NCBI GenBank assembly: GCA_011009095.1
Contig: VTPC01000012.1
Span: forward strand, 32,680 to 96,679
Length of the DNA stretch: 64,000 nt
Direction of reading: 5' to 3'
From: Ignelater luminosus
Lineage: Eukaryota; Arthropoda; Insecta; Coleoptera; Elateridae
The position numbers and the translations under genes were made by a program. The notes under the pieces are model-generated. The model saw only the letters and a list, made by a program, of their open reading frames with translations, did not search any database and was not told the origin of the DNA. Of this stretch, positions 61,757 through 64,000 are shown in pieces. Within the stretch, counting starts at the first letter, position 1; every line of letters begins with the position of its first letter.

Positions 61757-62980
61757 CAGGGTCGCTAAAAAGTATGGAAACACGCTACCCCCGCAGAAAC
61801 GGTAAGTGATAAACAAATGAAATTTATAGATCTTAAAGTAGGCATTGTTTGTCAGGTTTTGCAAAAAGAGTTAAGATCAAATCATTAATTGTTTTTTTGT
61901 ACGGCCGCCATCTTGAATTTCTTTAAGTGGATCACCCCATATCTCGATAGGGATTCTAAAGGCGAATTCAATAATATAAAGGTTGCTATGCTTATCTTGA
62001 AAGGTTTTGGAGATAATCGCTATTCTTTTGTTTCTCTATTAATTTTTATCAAAATCGAGTTACCCGTGAAACAGCAAAGACAATGGAACTAAAAAAATGG
62101 TGTGCGATTGTTTTATAAGTAATTAAAGTAAAAGAAATCCGTAAAAATTTTGCTCTTAGTCTACTTATTTAAAATAATAGATCGATGCTAGAACAAACTA
62201 AAAAGGTGAAATAAGACCAAATAGTGACGAACTGATAATAACAAAAACACAATATAATTGTATAAGAAGTGTTCAAAATGCGCTGCGTTAACTTCTTGGC
62301 AATGAAATAATCTATTTTAAAATGTTCGTAAGGAATTTTGCAAATAATCGGGCGGAACTACTTGCATTATGAATCCGTCCTTGAAGTTAAGAAATCATTG
62401 ACTAAAGAATAGTGATTATTTCCAAAACCTTTCAAGATAAGTACAGCAACCTTTATATTATTGAATTTGCCTTTAAAATCCCTATCGAGATATGGGGTCA
62501 TATACAGGGTGATCCATTTAAAGAAGTTCAAGATGGCGGCCGTACGGAAAAATAATTGAAGATTTGATGTTAACTCACTTTGCAAAACATGGCAAACAAT
62601 GCCTACTTTAATATCTCCAAATTTCATTTGTCTATCTATTACTGTTTTTGCAGGAGCAGCGTGTTTCCATACTTTTTAATAGGGAACCCCTTACAAAAGA
62701 ATAGCGATTATCTCCGAAACCGTTTAAGATAAGTATAGCAATCTTTATATCATTGAATTTGTCTTGAAAATCTCTATCCAAAAATGGGGTCATATACAGG
62801 ATGTTCCATTTAAAAAAATTCAATATGGCGGCCATATGAAAAAACAATTGAAGATTTGTTTTTAATTATTTTCGCAAAACATGGCAAAAAAATACCTACT
62901 TTAAGCTCTTCAAATTTCATTTGTCTATCTCTTACCGTTTCTGCGGGGGTAGCGTGTTTCCATACTTTTTAGCGACCCTG
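61757..62980. mobile_element. foldback Tc1/mariner-type element built of three copies of one unit
   Basis: Both ends read CAGGGTCGCTAAAAAGTATG inward and continue GAAACACGCTACCCCCGCAGAAACGGTAAG nearly identically. They are flanked by TA on each side (61755-61756, 62981-62982), the Tc1/mariner target. Inside, a unit of about 280 bp occurs three times: once forward (61757 to about 62035) and twice inverted in tandem (about 62397-62685 and 62690-62980). Each unit holds the same markers: GTATGGAAACACGCT, AAATGAAATTT, GCCGCCAT, a TATCTCGATAGGGATT-like stretch, and AAGGTTTTGGAGATAAT. Units 2 and 3 also carry an inner ATACAGGGTGATCC or ATACAGGATGTTCC. The open frames 61889-62092, 62367-62627 and 62632-62847 are the same unit read three times, not genes. 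The middle (about 62040-62390) is unrelated A+T-rich filler. Confidence 0.9.
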
Positions 62981-62982
62981 TA

Positions 62983-64000
62983 CATATAATTGTCGTTTGG
63001 CGTGTGTTTTTCTGTTTTTGTTTAATCGAACTTTTACTTCCCCAGAATCAATGAAGTAAATATTAATTTCAGTTGCTGTTTGATTATTTTGTTCTAGGGC
63101 TCAGTTTGACTTACCTGAAGGTTACATACAATATAAACAGCTTTAGAAATTCAGTTGGGAAATGGTAATCGTTCTTATTATTACGAACGTGCATTAGCTC
63201 TCGATACCTATACAGAAGGATACTTGAAATTTGTTTTATTTGTTTAGTAGTTTCTCTTACATTTTTTTCTATGATGCATCGTTTTCAAGTAAAATTGAAT
63301 TATTTTAATATTTATCTAGCTGAAGACTTATAATTTCCACTGTAGTAGAAATTTATAGTTAGAGTTTTTTCTTTTCCGTATTTGATTATAAACTTAAGAG
63401 ACTTTTCCCGTATCTTCACAGCTACCTCATGCTGCATACACTACATACACATACATATTTAGTAGGGCGACAATATTTTTCCGACTTTCTTTTCTTTTAA
63501 AGCTCACACGAAAAAATGTTAATTTGATGCATTTGAAGAGTTTTCTCCAAGTATCAACTCGTTTAAAATTTTTGAGAGGTCGCTCAAGAATTTTTCAAGT
63601 TTCAAAGAACAAAATAAATCAATTTTTCTTTTTTTAGTTCTTCAGTTTCTCACTAATTCAATCTTTCCTATGTAGGTTGTAGAGGAACATACTAAAATTT
63701 GAAGTCAAAATATTAATATTTAAAGCTCGCTCAAAGGTCGCTTAAAAATAAATTTCTATAAACTTTTAATGGTTTTGAGCGACTTTTAAATATTAATATT
63801 AAGACTTGATTTCGTTATACGTTAATTATCAATCTGTGAGATACAATTCGCTTTTCAAAATCAATGCTGTTTGTCTGCTGTAGGAATGGGAACACACTGT
63901 ATACCATTTTCCACAATTTGTTTTTAATTCAGGTTTATCTTTAATTTTAGTGTTATTGTTTAAAGTGAAATTATACAGTAACGTTAACATAACGTATAGA
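62983..64000. other. right-end spacer, no gene seen
   Basis: A+T-rich DNA. The only structure noted is the inverted repeat at 63701-63807. Confidence 0.5.
63701..63807. repeat. inverted repeat, ~35-bp arms
   Basis: The left arm (63701-63735) contains AATATTAATATTTAAAGCTCGCTCAAA. The right arm (63774-63807) is its inverse with a few differences, and the loop is about 38 bp. The loop and the upstream flank (about 63576) repeat the words GGTCGCTTAAA and GGTCGCTCAAG. It may be a miniature foldback element or part of a short-word satellite. Confidence 0.65.

Noticed and set aside
61889-62847. Three similar small open frames (ILNFFKWI... LKGFGDNRYSFV)
   Set aside because: They are the same terminal unit of the foldback transposon read three times in two orientations, not a gene family.

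Overview
The window is eukaryotic nuclear DNA, about two-thirds A+T by eye, with small spliced genes, very long non-coding stretches and many decayed DNA transposons. The gene families point to an insect. A beetle would fit, but the sequence does not settle the order. I found no operons, CRISPR arrays, rRNA or convincing tRNA genes. Most open frames of 60-100 codons here are what chance would give.

Layout. (1) Positions 1-9.5 kb hold a tandem, same-strand cluster of small secreted proteins of the insect DUF1091 type. There are two intact four-exon genes (2041-2793 and 8647-9413) and one decayed relative (about 63-530). (2) Positions 11.7-15.0 kb hold a decayed LINE split by a 2.3 kb hAT transposon, which is bounded by a perfect 8-bp target duplication. 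(3) Positions 15-54.8 kb are almost gene-free. They contain microsatellites, a GC-rich island at 18.84-19.02 kb, a broken copy of a multicopy protein family on the minus strand (22.5-23.8 kb), a hAT MITE with a Harbinger-type MITE nested inside it (35.85-36.6 kb), several hairpins, and a striking GC-rich cruciform (51.85-51.95 kb). (4) At 54,869 lies one sharply conserved coding exon of the NLF-1/NALF1 (FAM155, Mid1-like) family, the NALCN sodium-leak-channel accessory protein. No other exon of that gene could be recognised, so much of the window may be its intron. (5) The right end holds a small hAT MITE, a minus-strand Tc1/mariner-IS630-like transposase relic, and a 1.2 kb foldback Tc1/mariner-type element made of three copies of one unit.

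The DUF1091 pair probably arose by local duplication: exon lengths 168/156/168 and all intron phases are identical. The NALF1 exon is the only recognisable piece of a conserved housekeeping or neuronal gene. The transposon record gives a relative order: LINE before hAT at 12.4 kb, and hAT MITE before Harbinger MITE at 36 kb. The small hAT MITE at 55.3 kb shares terminal sequence with the 12.4 kb hAT, so the two probably used the same transposase.
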